In this document: one piece after another, positions 53,478-62,564 of the stretch | How the letters are laid out: each line of letters starts with the position of its first letter | Numbering within the stretch: the stretch's first letter is position 1 | DNA from: Planococcus ruber | Lineage (GTDB): Bacteria; Bacillota; Bacilli; Bacillales_A; Planococcaceae | Assembly (NCBI RefSeq): GCF_022819085.1 | Contig: NZ_JALHAG010000012.1 | Span: forward strand, 124,001 to 188,000 | Reading direction: 5' to 3' | DNA length: 64,000 bases | Program-made: the position numbers and the translations under genes | The notes under the pieces: model-generated | Told to the model about the DNA's origin: nothing | The model's input: the letters and a program-made list of their open reading frames with translations, nothing else | Databases searched by the model: none

Positions 53478-53489
53478 TTATTGGTATTA
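53478..53489. promoter_or_regulatory. Candidate LysR box upstream of the symporter promoter
   Basis: TTATTGGTATTA lies 7 bp upstream of the -35 of the symporter promoter, centred near -48, and 34 bp before the divergent LysR start. The same 12 bp occur, inverted, at 9375-9386 before the other LysR gene. Confidence 0.5.
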
Positions 53490-53523
53490 AATATAAGGAA
53501 AACAGATATATGAGGTGGGAAGC

Positions 53524-54420
53524 ATGAATTACAGCCAAATTGAATCGTTTCTCGCGATTATTAGGTTGGGCAGTTTATCGAAAGCGGCCGAGCATTTGTA
53601 TGTATCGCAATCAACCATCAGCCAACGGCTTCATTCGATCGAGAAAGAATACAATGTGACGTTATTGAACCGGGAAAAAGGCGTCAAAAGCGTGACTTTG
53701 ACAAACGAAGGAGAACGCTTTTACCAAATTGCCGAGAGGTTTGAGACTCTGTATTCAGAAACGAAGAATTTAAAGTCCGGCAGCGCAGAAGCGACTATTA
53801 GCATCGGTGCAGTAGACAGTGTCCACAACTATGTATTAAGAGATATCTATTCAGCAATCGTCCATCGGCTGCCCGATACTCGGTTGGCTATTCATACGCA
53901 TCAATCCAATGAGATTTACTATTTGATCGACCAGCGAAACATCGACATCGGATTTTCCCTGCAGGACCGAGTTTTGAAAAACGTCAAAGTTCAAAAGCTG
54001 TTCGAGGAACAGATGGTATTAATCCAGAAAAAGAATCCAGGGCTAACCCAATATGAAATGGACAATAGTTCGTTGAACCCGAAGCAACAACTATTTATCA
54101 ATTGGGGGATGAACTATCAAATCTGGCATGAAAAACATTGGGGACCGACGAGCAATACCTTTATCCAAATAGATACGGCAAAAATGCTCGGAGACTTTTT
54201 GGAAGAGGAAGGGATGTGGGCAATCGTTCCCGTTTCAATTGCAAGGGATTTTCACGCGAAAGGTTTGGTGGATGTATTTCTCTTAACGGATCCCCCGCCC
54301 AGCCGCTCCTGCTTCCAGGTTGAGAAGGAAGGGGGCAATAGCCAAGTGAAAGAGGTCAGTAAATTAATCCTTGGTTTAAAGGCTGAAATTGAGGAGGTAG
54401 TTAGACCGTGGAGAAGGTGA
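53524..54420 (+). CDS. LysR-family regulator, probably of the symporter operon
   Basis: A 298-aa LysR protein: the winged HTH at about residues 1-60 (SLSKAAEHLYVSQSTISQRL) and effector-binding domain at about 85-290. Divergent from the symporter/PLP-enzyme operon with a promoter and candidate box between them, so it is probably their activator. GAGGTGG precedes the ATG at 53524; an in-frame start at 53515 would include the Shine-Dalgarno. Paralogous in layout, but not close in recognition helix, to the LysR gene at 9429. Confidence 0.87.
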   Translation: MNYSQIESFLAIIRLGSLSKAAEHLYVSQSTISQRLHSIEKEYNVTLLNREKGVKSVTLTNEGERFYQIAERFETLYSETKNLKSGSAEATISIGAVDSVHNYVLRDIYSAIVHRLPDTRLAIHTHQSNEIYYLIDQRNIDIGFSLQDRVLKNVKVQKLFEEQMVLIQKKNPGLTQYEMDNSSLNPKQQLFINWGMNYQIWHEKHWGPTSNTFIQIDTAKMLGDFLEEEGMWAIVPVSIARDFHAKGLVDVFLLTDPPPSRSCFQVEKEGGNSQVKEVSKLILGLKAEIEEVVRPWRR

Positions 54421-54597
54421 CGGCGCTTATCACTATTAGTTTCCTACTTCAATCTACTCCATGTGAAAGAACTTTATCTATTTCTCTATAAATTTCCTAA
54501 CGTTTTAATTAGCTCTGTTTTTCTATAAATCATTTATATAACTTCACTCTGGTAGATTACATATTAAAGTCTGAATAATTTGAGTTCACACCTCCTT

Positions 54598-54619
54598 AAG
54601 AGTACTCTTGAACTATACT
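54598..54619 (+). promoter_or_regulatory. Palindrome and -10 upstream of the aldo/keto reductase gene
   Basis: AAGAGTACTCTT (54598-54609) is a perfect 12-bp palindrome immediately upstream of TATACT (54614-54619), which lies 18 bp before the ATG. A symmetric site just upstream of the -10 with no good -35 suits a regulated, MerR-like or repressed promoter. The regulator is unknown. Confidence 0.45.
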
Positions 54620-54637
54620 TGAGAGGAGTGAAAGTGA

Positions 54638-55480
54638 ATGGAAAAAGCGATACCAGAAGTGACATTGAATGATGGAACGAAATTGCCGGTGACGGGGCTC
54701 GGTACATATGGACTTTGGGGCAATGCCGGAGCGAATGCGGTGAGCAGCGGAATCAACGCCGGTTATAGGCTGATCGATACGGCTTATAATTATGAGAACG
54801 AGGGAGCCGTCGGGGAAGGCATCAAGCGCAGCGGCATTTCGCGCGAAGAGTTGTGGATCACTTCGAAACTGCCAGGGCGTTATCATAATTACGAGAAGGC
54901 AATGGTTGCGATTCAGGAATCGCTGTACCGTTCGAATCTTGATTACTTCGATCTATACGTCATTCATTGGCCGCTTCCGAAACAGGATCTTTACGTAGAA
55001 GCGTGGCAAGCTTTGATTGATGCGCAGAAGTGGGGACTGGTCCGCTCGATCGGTGTCAGCAATTTCTTGCCGGCACATTTGGAGCGCATTATTCAGGAAA
55101 CAGGGGTTACACCAAGCATTAATCAGGTGGAGCTGCATCCGTTCTTTAACCAGGAAGAACAGCGGCGCGTGCATGAACAGCTCGGGATTCAAACACAGTC
55201 CTGGAGCCCGATTGCAAGAGCAGCCGATATCATGTCGGAGGAAACGGTTCAAAAGATTGCCGAAACCCACCATAAAACGATTGCGCAAGTCGTACTGCGC
55301 TGGCAATACCAGATCGGTTCGGTTTCAATTCCGCGCTCCACTTCGCCAGAGCGGCAGCGGGAAAACATCAACATTTTTGATTTTGAGTTAAGCGAAGAGG
55401 AAATGAAGGCGATTGCTGGAATGACGCGGCCGGACGGCAGGTTGTTCGGGATGGATCCGGCGACGCATGAGGAGTTTTAA
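54638..55480 (+). CDS. Aldo/keto reductase
   Basis: A 280-aa NADPH-dependent AKR of the 2,5-diketo-gluconate reductase type. Catalytic tetrad: Asp in RLIDTAYNYENE (Asp and Tyr), Lys in WITSKLPG and His in YVIHWPLP; the cofactor-binding IPRSTSPERQRENI segment is near the C-terminus. Soluble cytosolic enzyme, likely detoxifying aldehydes such as methylglyoxal. GAGAGGAG precedes the ATG. Monocistronic, flanked by a regulated promoter and a strong terminator. Confidence 0.9.
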   Translation: MEKAIPEVTLNDGTKLPVTGLGTYGLWGNAGANAVSSGINAGYRLIDTAYNYENEGAVGEGIKRSGISREELWITSKLPGRYHNYEKAMVAIQESLYRSNLDYFDLYVIHWPLPKQDLYVEAWQALIDAQKWGLVRSIGVSNFLPAHLERIIQETGVTPSINQVELHPFFNQEEQRRVHEQLGIQTQSWSPIARAADIMSEETVQKIAETHHKTIAQVVLRWQYQIGSVSIPRSTSPERQRENINIFDFELSEEEMKAIAGMTRPDGRLFGMDPATHEEF

Positions 55481-55529
55481 GACGATTTATTTTGGTTATG
55501 ATAAGAACATAGAATGGAATGTATAAAGG

Positions 55530-55566
55530 AAGAAGCGCCCAAATTTTATTGGGCGCTTCTTTTTAA
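55530..55566. terminator. Terminator after the aldo/keto reductase gene
   Basis: AGAAGCGCCCAA (55531-55542) pairs perfectly with TTGGGCGCTTCT (55549-55560), followed by TTTTT. Confidence 0.9.
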
Positions 55567-55642
55567 TAAGTAGCTAATGTAAGTGATTTTCTTCCGGTTA
55601 TGATAGGGAAATTAAATCGACGTTGTTACTTACTATATGAAA

Positions 55643-57235
55643 TCAATTATTGAAGAAATTAATTACTTCTGTTTTTGTACTTACTATCTTTTCTTCTTTT
55701 ACACCTAGCTTTTTTGCTAACTTTAAGCTGTTATTTGCTAACTCTCTATTTGAAAAATTGGTGTTGTATGCATTTCTAGTTAATAAATGAAGCTCTTCAT
55801 ATTCAAGATATATTTTCTTGAGTACTTCTTGAATTTCTTCATCTAATAATTGTATTGCTAAATAATATTCATTTCTTATTTCAGTAGCACTTACTCTTGA
55901 GTCGTATACTAATAAATTCATCATTTCTTTTAACTTTGCTAGAATTTCTGCATAATGATCAATTGCATATACCACAGTTACCGAAACTATGCCTGTCAGT
56001 ATCCCGCCCAAGACTCCTCCAATTAAATGAGCAAAGGGAGCAAAGGGGGTTGTTAGTAAATACGTGACAAAAGATTCTGTGAGAATGACTCCAACTGTTG
56101 TTACAACTGAGGCTGAGATAATCTTTGAAGCTTCCAAAAGTGCTTCTTTTTTAGTCATGTCTTTAGGCGGGTTAATTAAAATTTTCACTGCTTTTAATAA
56201 TCCATACATACCTTCGTTTAAGATGCGCACTAAATTTTTTGCTGTGGTTGCAAAAGTATTTATAAAGACGGTAATTAAATTTCCAATGAAGCCACTAATA
56301 AAACCATCAGAGAAGGAAACTAAGAATTCTTTTTATTTTGAAATCATGTGTATAGATACATTTTTACATGCTTGCTTAAATTCACTGGTTTTTTCTTCTA
56401 TCGTATGAAGTGTTTTGTATTTTTTGAAATAGGTTTTCATCTCAATCATTAGGGCATTTTGAAATTCGTATATAACTAAACCGATTGCCTGTTTTTGGCC
56501 CATTGTGAAACCTTGATTAAGGCCAGTCTTAGTAATATTCCTAACATAGTAATTTGCTTTCTCTTTCTTAATTTTACCGTCAATGTGTTGTCGAGCTTCT
56601 TTGTACTGAGTCTCAACTTTCTCTTGATCGAGATCATAATATTCTTTGTTAGTCATAGTGGAATCTTTTTTACTATCTTTATTCATCCAATTGATTAAAT
56701 CATGTTCGCCTTTTGACTGGTTTAAGCTCCCATCTGTCCAAGCAAGGTTTTTTTCATCTGTCGACATTTCACCTCGAGCTTGGTCAGACATATACAATCT
56801 GGCAGCATTATTTTGCTGAATCTCACTTGCGGAAACAATATGATCTCGATGAGTACGTCCATCTTTATTTAGTACTTTTCCGGTGTAATCGTCTGTTATT
56901 ACTATGCTATTTTGAAAAGTTTTTTTACGGTTTTGTTTAAAACCCGACTCATAAAGATCTTTTCTTAGGTCTTGTGAATAATTTTGCATGAAACGCTGTT
57001 CATCCTGCGAATTTGCAAATACATATTTTTCAGCGTTATGAAGTGTAGTTACATTGCCGCCACGTTGGTATGCATCAAAGATAGGTCCAAGTTGAAATTG
57101 TTGAATGAGATTAATCAATACAATTTCTTTATATTGCTTAAGTAAATTATCTATATGAGAAGATGTTAATTTTCCGCTTTGAATATCTTTCAAATCATTC
57201 CCATACTTATCATCCAGATAATCTGTAAAATGCAC
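55643..57235 (-). pseudogene. HNH-like protein with C-terminal membrane segments, interrupted by one in-frame TAA
   Basis: One 530-codon frame whose only interruption is TAA at 56335-56333, after MISK. The N-terminal 310 residues carry an HNH-like core: THRDHIV (Asp131-His132), then EKNLAWTDGSLNQSKG (Asn163, Asn172, Lys175). The part after the stop has about four hydrophobic segments (FSDGFISGFIGNLITVF, ASVVTTVGVILTESFVTYLL, HLIGGVLGGILTGIVSVTVV) and a helical tail. Translation resumes in the same frame, so it was one gene, or stop read-through occurs. GTG at 57235 has GAGG 5 bp upstream. Follows the Gly/Ala-rich gene closely. HNH is inferred from pattern alone; function unknown. Confidence 0.6.
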
Positions 57236-57248
57236 TATTTCCTCACTC

Positions 57249-58124
57249 CTAACTTTCAGCCCCAATTGGCCGATTAATTAGCTCAGCTGCTGAAGTTGTA
57301 TTATTGATTAACACCATTAACAATGACATAACCACATCATTATCTTGGAAATTTTTTATATCATTTTGATAAGTCTTGGTTAAGGCTTGAACTTTTTCAA
57401 CTAACTGCTGCAACTCTGTATTTGTTTCACAAACTATAGTTGCTGAACTTTTAATTTCTTTTGAGGTTGCTTCTAAAATATTTGTGTGTTTATTAATTTC
57501 ATATGCCTTAGAAAAAGCTTCTTCTGCTGCTTTTTTATTTTTGCTTCTGGCAAATAAGCTTGCTCCTGCTAAAGCTGTACCGCCTATTGCCCAACCTACA
57601 GGCCCAGCCAATGCCAAAAAAGCCGAGCCAGCGCCAATTCCTCCGCCTCCAGCTGCAAGAGCGCCTCCGCCTAACCAGGCAAGTGCAGCGTTTGTAGCGG
57701 CAGCCCCGCCTAAAGTCGAAATTGCTGTTCCCGTTGAAGCCGTGCCGAACGTCATAGCTAAGGACATTGCAGCAGTTGGTCCTAAGGCAGCCACACCAGC
57801 GCCGGCTGCCACACCTGCTGCACCTAATCCTGCAGATGTTTTAATATTTTTTTCGAACTCCTGCTCAATCTGATAGATAGCATTCTCGAATTTCTTAAAT
57901 TCAATACGAATTTGTTCCACTTGCACTAAAAATTTTTCAGGTTTGTTTTTCATACTGTTTAAAAATTCCCATGCGTAATCTATAGCTTCTTTTAGACTTT
58001 CTTTTTTAACTTGAAGTTTTTCTGATTCTATTACTAAGCTTTCCATGCTCTTTTCGTGTTTTTTATATGCAGATTCATATTCTGCAATTGCATCTCTTTT
58101 CAACTGACCGTTGAATAATGACAT
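57249..58124 (-). CDS. Coiled-coil protein with Gly/Ala-rich membrane domain, unknown
   Basis: A 291-aa protein of three parts: N-terminal charged coiled coil (about 15-90), an exceptionally Gly/Ala-rich hydrophobic block (about 95-195, including GGGALAAGGGGIGAGSAF and LALAGPVGWAIGGTALAG), and a C-terminal helical region (about 200-280). The central block, GC-rich within AT-rich flanks, looks like glycine-zipper membrane helices able to oligomerise or form a pore. AAGGAG is 7 bp before the ATG. It ends 13 bp before the HNH-like gene start and is presumably co-transcribed. I recognise no named family. Confidence 0.65.
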   Translation of the reverse strand: MSLFNGQLKRDAIAEYESAYKKHEKSMESLVIESEKLQVKKESLKEAIDYAWEFLNSMKNKPEKFLVQVEQIRIEFKKFENAIYQIEQEFEKNIKTSAGLGAAGVAAGAGVAALGPTAAMSLAMTFGTASTGTAISTLGGAAATNAALAWLGGGALAAGGGGIGAGSAFLALAGPVGWAIGGTALAGASLFARSKNKKAAEEAFSKAYEINKHTNILEATSKEIKSSATIVCETNTELQQLVEKVQALTKTYQNDIKNFQDNDVVMSLLMVLINNTTSAAELINRPIGAES

Positions 58125-58404
58125 AATATTCTCCTTGAATTTAAGTAATAATTACTAATCGATAACGAATAAATGGTTTTTTATACCTTAACTAATTCTA
58201 ATATTATACAGCTTGTTGGAGGTTGTATATAAAATATTTAATTCTTTGGCATTCTGCTGCTCCATAGTAAATTCATAACCAGAAATCCGTTCATTCAACT
58301 ATAGGGCGGATTTTTTTATATCCACTTGTGTAACCCTACCCAAAACAGGGAACCCTTCTAATTAGCAGGGAAACCCTGATCGAATTTTGGAGGAGGCTTT
58401 CAAA

Positions 58405-60675
58405 ATGCCAGATAAAAGAGATGAAATCATTTTGCGGGGGCTCCGTGAAAATAACTTGAAGAATATCGATTTGAATATACCGAAAGAAAAAATAAATGTG
58501 TTTACGGGGCTGTCCGGTTCGGGGAAGAGCTCGATCGTATTTGATACGCTCGCAACCGAAAGCAGACGGCAGATGACACTGAATTACCCGCTTTATGTGC
58601 GGCATCAGATGCCGCGGTATGAGCGGCCGAAAGCGGATTTGATGCAGAATTTAAGTCCGGTGGTCGTGGTGGAACAGAAACCGGTGCGGGGCAATTCGAG
58701 ATCAACAGTAGGCACGTATACGGACATTGATCCGCTCGTCCGGCTTCTGTTCTCACGGATTGGCAGCCCATCGATCGGCTCAGCCACTGAGTTTTCGAGT
58801 GACAGTTCGTTCGGGAAATGCCCGGAATGCAGCGGATTCGGTGAAATCGTGGCACCGGATGTCCATAAACTTATTGATCACTCAAAATCGCTGCGGGAGC
58901 GTGCGGTGAGATTCAAACCGCTCGCACCTCCCGGCTGGCAAGGCCGGTGGATGGTGGACGGCGGCTTGTTCGACCCGGATCTGCCCATCCAAGATTATCC
59001 GGAAGATCAATACAATCTGCTCGTCTATGGCCCGAAGGAAGGCGAACAGGCATTTAGCAGGTACTACTACAAAGTGGGGAGCCGAAACATCGAATGGGAC
59101 GGCATTCTGCCCCGGTTTATTCGTTTGTACATCAACCGGGATCTCACGAAGCTGAAAAACGTTTCCCAGGATGATGTGCTGGCAGTGACTTCCCACACCC
59201 CGTGCCCGACTTGCGAAGGTTCCGGGTTAAATCCGAAAGTGCTGGAATCCAAAATCAATGGCCTCAACATCGCGGATTATGCATGGCTGGAACTGACGGA
59301 ACTGCTCGGGGAACTCGAAAACATAAAAGATCCGGTCGGTACGTCGATTGCCGAGCAAGCCTATCCGAGTGTCAAACAGCTGGTGGATCTTGGCTTGGGC
59401 TATTTGAGCCTTTCACGGAAAATGGGGACGTTGTCTGGCGGGGAAGCGCAGCGCGTGAAAATTGCCCGCCACCTCGGCAGCAGTTTAAACAACATCACGT
59501 ATATTTTCGATGAACCGAGTGCCGGGCTTCATTCGGAAGAGATTGATATGCTGACGCATATGCTGGAAGATTTACGGGACAATTACAATACGGTTGTCGT
59601 GATCGAACACAATTTGGCAGTCATTAAAACGGCGGATGAAATCATCGAACTTGGTCCGAAAGCGGGCGTGGGCGGCGGCGAAGTGGTTTATCAAGGCACA
59701 CAGGACGGCTTGAAGAAAGCTTCCGCCATCACCGATTTGGATCATAAAGTCATCATCAACAAAAATCCGCGAAAGGCGGACGGGCACTTCTCCATCAAAA
59801 ATTCCTCGGCCAATAACTTGAAGGATGTCAGCGTGGAAATTCCGAAAAACGTGCTGGTTTCGGTATGCGGGGTTTCCGGTTCCGGCAAAAGTTCGCTGCT
59901 GTTCGGCGCATTTGCGGACAACTACCCTGAAACCATCGCGGTGAATCAAGGCAGCATCGGCACGTCCAGCCGTTCGACACTCGCAACCTACATGGGCATC
60001 ATGGATGACATCCGGTCGATTCTCGCAAAAGAAACCGGACAGCCGGTAGGCTTGTTCAGCTTTAATTCACTCGGTGCTTGTCCGGTCTGCGAAGGAAAAG
60101 GCGTCACCACGCCGGACGTGGCATTTGCGGATCCCGTGACCGTCACTTGTGAAGCGTGCCAAGGAACGCGGTATTCCGACGAAGCCTTATCGCACCGGTA
60201 TTTGGGTAAAAACATCGTAGAGATTTTGGAGCTGTCGATCGACGAAGCTAATGACTATTTGAAAATGCCGAAAATCATCAAAAAAGTGGATACGTTAAAA
60301 GATGTGGGACTGGGCTACCTGACACTTGGGCAGACGACCAGTTCGCTCAGCGGCGGCGAGGTGCAGCGCTTGAAACTTGCGAGCCATTTGAAAAAAGAAG
60401 GACAGATCTATTTGCTGGATGAGCCGTCATTAGGGCTGCATACACAGGATAATGCGCAGCTGTTGGACGTGTTCCAAGGGCTCGTCGACAAAGGAAATTC
60501 CGTCATCCTCATTGAACACAACTTGAACTTCATCGCTGCAAGCGACTGGGTCATTGAAATGGGCCCGAGCGGCGGCAAGCGGGGCGGCGAAGTCTTGTTT
60601 GAAGGCACGCCGGAAGCGATGATGGAGGCGGAGACGTTGACGGCGAAGTGGTTGAGGAAAGGTGTGGAGGGATGA
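58405..60675 (+). CDS. UvrA-like ABC ATPase lacking the UvrB-binding domain (UvrA2 type)
   Basis: A 756-aa paralogue of excinuclease subunit UvrA, about 200 residues shorter than UvrA. Two ABC modules: Walker A GLSGSGKSS (about 35) and GVSGSGKSS (about 490), signatures LSGGEAQRVKIA and LSGGEVQRLKLA, Walker B YIFDEPSAGLH and YLLDEPSLGLH. Zinc modules CPECSGFG, CPTCEGSG and CPVCEGKG...CEACQG are kept, but the UvrB-interaction domain is missing. Such proteins are linked to antibiotic or DNA-damage tolerance. The ATG at 58405 has GGAGGAGG about 8 bp upstream. Monocistronic. Confidence 0.88.
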   Translation: MPDKRDEIILRGLRENNLKNIDLNIPKEKINVFTGLSGSGKSSIVFDTLATESRRQMTLNYPLYVRHQMPRYERPKADLMQNLSPVVVVEQKPVRGNSRSTVGTYTDIDPLVRLLFSRIGSPSIGSATEFSSDSSFGKCPECSGFGEIVAPDVHKLIDHSKSLRERAVRFKPLAPPGWQGRWMVDGGLFDPDLPIQDYPEDQYNLLVYGPKEGEQAFSRYYYKVGSRNIEWDGILPRFIRLYINRDLTKLKNVSQDDVLAVTSHTPCPTCEGSGLNPKVLESKINGLNIADYAWLELTELLGELENIKDPVGTSIAEQAYPSVKQLVDLGLGYLSLSRKMGTLSGGEAQRVKIARHLGSSLNNITYIFDEPSAGLHSEEIDMLTHMLEDLRDNYNTVVVIEHNLAVIKTADEIIELGPKAGVGGGEVVYQGTQDGLKKASAITDLDHKVIINKNPRKADGHFSIKNSSANNLKDVSVEIPKNVLVSVCGVSGSGKSSLLFGAFADNYPETIAVNQGSIGTSSRSTLATYMGIMDDIRSILAKETGQPVGLFSFNSLGACPVCEGKGVTTPDVAFADPVTVTCEACQGTRYSDEALSHRYLGKNIVEILELSIDEANDYLKMPKIIKKVDTLKDVGLGYLTLGQTTSSLSGGEVQRLKLASHLKKEGQIYLLDEPSLGLHTQDNAQLLDVFQGLVDKGNSVILIEHNLNFIAASDWVIEMGPSGGKRGGEVLFEGTPEAMMEAETLTAKWLRKGVEG

Positions 60676-60718
60676 ACGCGGATCAAATCGTGTATTAAGG
60701 TCAGTTTGGATCATAAAG

Positions 60719-60754
60719 AAACACCTCCAGCTTGTCGTTGGAGGTGTTTTTTTG
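60719..60754. terminator. Bidirectional terminator after the UvrA-like gene
   Basis: AAACACCTCCA pairs with TGGAGGTGTTT around an 8-9 nt loop, followed by TTTTTT; it also serves the converging gene. Confidence 0.88.
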
Positions 60755-60761
60755 TTACTAT

Positions 60762-61217
60762 TCACTGATGAACTTCCGTAATCTCTCGCATCAATTCGAT
60801 CCAATCTTCTCGCTTGAAGTCATACAAGTCCAGTTCGATTTTCCGCAGCACTAAATGGATGCTGTCGAATTGGTCATCGGACCGGAACCGCCACCAGCTT
60901 TTTACGGTCGGCGCTTTGACGCCGGGCGCATAATACATCAACGTGCGTTCCGGGTTGATGATGTCTTCGACGCGGTCTGCGTCCAAATAATCATGCGGGA
61001 AATCGATGTAGAGGCCGAGCGATGCTTTGTGCGGCGTGATGTACCCGATTTTGTGCAAGGATGCGCGGTCTTTCTTTTCAAGGGAATCGCTCCAAGGAAC
61101 CGGATTGCGGCTGGCGATTAGGTAGCGGCCGTCTTCCTGTTCTTCCACTGTGCAATTCGGGAGGCTGTTAAAAATTTCGAGCACTTCGCCCATTTGTTTC
61201 GTTACCGATCTGTTCAT
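60762..61217 (-). CDS. Conserved-looking hypothetical protein
   Basis: A 151-aa soluble protein with no signal or membrane segment. It contains KSWWRFRSDDQFDSIHLVL and a KREDWIELMREITEV tail, but I cannot assign a family. AAGGAG lies 8 bp before the ATG. Monocistronic between two terminator-like hairpins, with composition like the core genes. Confidence 0.65.
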   Translation of the reverse strand: MNRSVTKQMGEVLEIFNSLPNCTVEEQEDGRYLIASRNPVPWSDSLEKKDRASLHKIGYITPHKASLGLYIDFPHDYLDADRVEDIINPERTLMYYAPGVKAPTVKSWWRFRSDDQFDSIHLVLRKIELDLYDFKREDWIELMREITEVHQ

Positions 61218-61317
61218 GTTGCCACTCCTTCAACTAAGCTATTCGTCCAATCATAAGATAAAACTGGGCGGCTGTAAATACGGGCTCCGTTCATGCTGCG
61301 TTTATTCAATAAGAAAA

Positions 61318-61358
61318 CCGCCCCCGCTTTTCAAAAGAAAAGGGCAGGCGATTTGATT
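61318..61358 (-). terminator. Probable terminator of the V4R-STAS gene
   Basis: Minus strand CGCCTGCCCTTTTC and GAAAAGCGGGGGCG form an imperfect hairpin followed by GTTTTCTTATT, just after the stop at 61360. Confidence 0.5.
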
Positions 61359-61359
61359 A

Positions 61360-62382
61360 TTAGTCCGCTTTTGAAATGGTCCGTCCGCTTTTGCCAAGCG
61401 CGTAATAGATGCCGTGCTGGAGGCTTTTCAGGCATTCGAATTTATTTAAATCGTTTTCGGATTGGGCAATGACCATCGCCAGTTCCGGCGACACGCCGAC
61501 GAGTATCGTTTCGATGCCGAGCAGGCGGGCAGAAGCGCCGAGTTTGTCGATCAGCCTCGCGGTGTGTTCAGAAATGTGTTTGTGAAGGCCGGTCAGATCC
61601 AGCAGCAAATAATGCGCCCGGTGTCTCGGCAATTCGCTGAGCGTATTGAGGATCAGGTCTTCCGAACGCTCTTCGTCATAATTGCCGATCATAGGCACGA
61701 CAACGATATTTTCCAGTACCGGAATGATTGGAGACGAAATTTCTTTTATCAGTTTCTGCAGCATCATCGTTTTCTCATCGACCATTCGCTCCAGTTCTTG
61801 AATCTTCAGCGCTTCCTGTTTTCGCGAAAGGTCATGGATGTTCGATTGCACCGTGATGTCGGACGGGTAATATTCAACGATGCTGTAGGGGTTTTCGTTG
61901 TTTTGATATTGGATGGTTTTGTACCAGAAGTTTGTGCCGAAAAGGCCGGTTAAGACGCCGGCGTAATGGGCATGAACAAAAATGCCTTCGAGCCCTTTTT
62001 GTTTTCGCTGATTCATTTTGTATTCCCAATCGTCTTGGATGTGGAAAGTGAACTGCTTCGTCTCTTCGTCCATCTTGACGATTTTCACTTTTCCCCAGCC
62101 TGCGGGGGCGTATGTATTGGCCAGCCATTCAATGATATTGGATGTACTGATATTTTTCATGTGAAGAAATTCTTCACCCACGACGACGCCTTGGCGGAAC
62201 CCGGTTGTTTCCAACACCAGTTTGGTGGCTTCCGTTCCGGCGATTTCCCGGATCGAGTCAAAAAACGTTTCCATCGCGGAAATCCAAAAGAACACGACGT
62301 CTCCGCCATCAAACAAGACTTCTGCTTTCTCTAAATCCCACTGTAAATCCACATCGCCGACTGTCAGTTGTTTTTTTGTCAT
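61360..62382 (-). CDS. V4R-STAS domain protein (RsbR-like stressosome component)
   Basis: A 340-aa cytosolic protein. The N-terminal 185 residues resemble a V4R/XylR-N type ligand-binding domain (GFRQGVVVGEEFLH, HAHYAGVLTGLFG, YSIVEYYPSDITV). A short coiled linker (QELERMVDEKTMMLQKLIKE) leads to an RsbR-type STAS domain from about residue 218 (ISSPIIPVLENIVVVPMIG, LLLDLTGLHKHISEHTARLI), including the Thr-bearing DLTG loop phosphorylated by RsbT in relatives. It would sense a small molecule and feed the sigma-B pathway, or another partner switch. No rsb genes adjoin. Confidence 0.8.
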   Translation of the reverse strand: MTKKQLTVGDVDLQWDLEKAEVLFDGGDVVFFWISAMETFFDSIREIAGTEATKLVLETTGFRQGVVVGEEFLHMKNISTSNIIEWLANTYAPAGWGKVKIVKMDEETKQFTFHIQDDWEYKMNQRKQKGLEGIFVHAHYAGVLTGLFGTNFWYKTIQYQNNENPYSIVEYYPSDITVQSNIHDLSRKQEALKIQELERMVDEKTMMLQKLIKEISSPIIPVLENIVVVPMIGNYDEERSEDLILNTLSELPRHRAHYLLLDLTGLHKHISEHTARLIDKLGASARLLGIETILVGVSPELAMVIAQSENDLNKFECLKSLQHGIYYALGKSGRTISKAD

Positions 62383-62564
62383 CTCAAGTCTTCCTCCGAT
62401 TTGCTGGCTGCTCCCATTATTTTTGTGAAGGCCGTTAAGTTTAATAAGTTTTGTATCTTATTCCCTAAGTTGCAGAAAACTATGCAGGGCGAAATAAAAA
62501 TTATGATTGACCGATGCCTTACTTATTTATATCCGGAACCCAAAGCTTGCGGGTATGTTTTATT

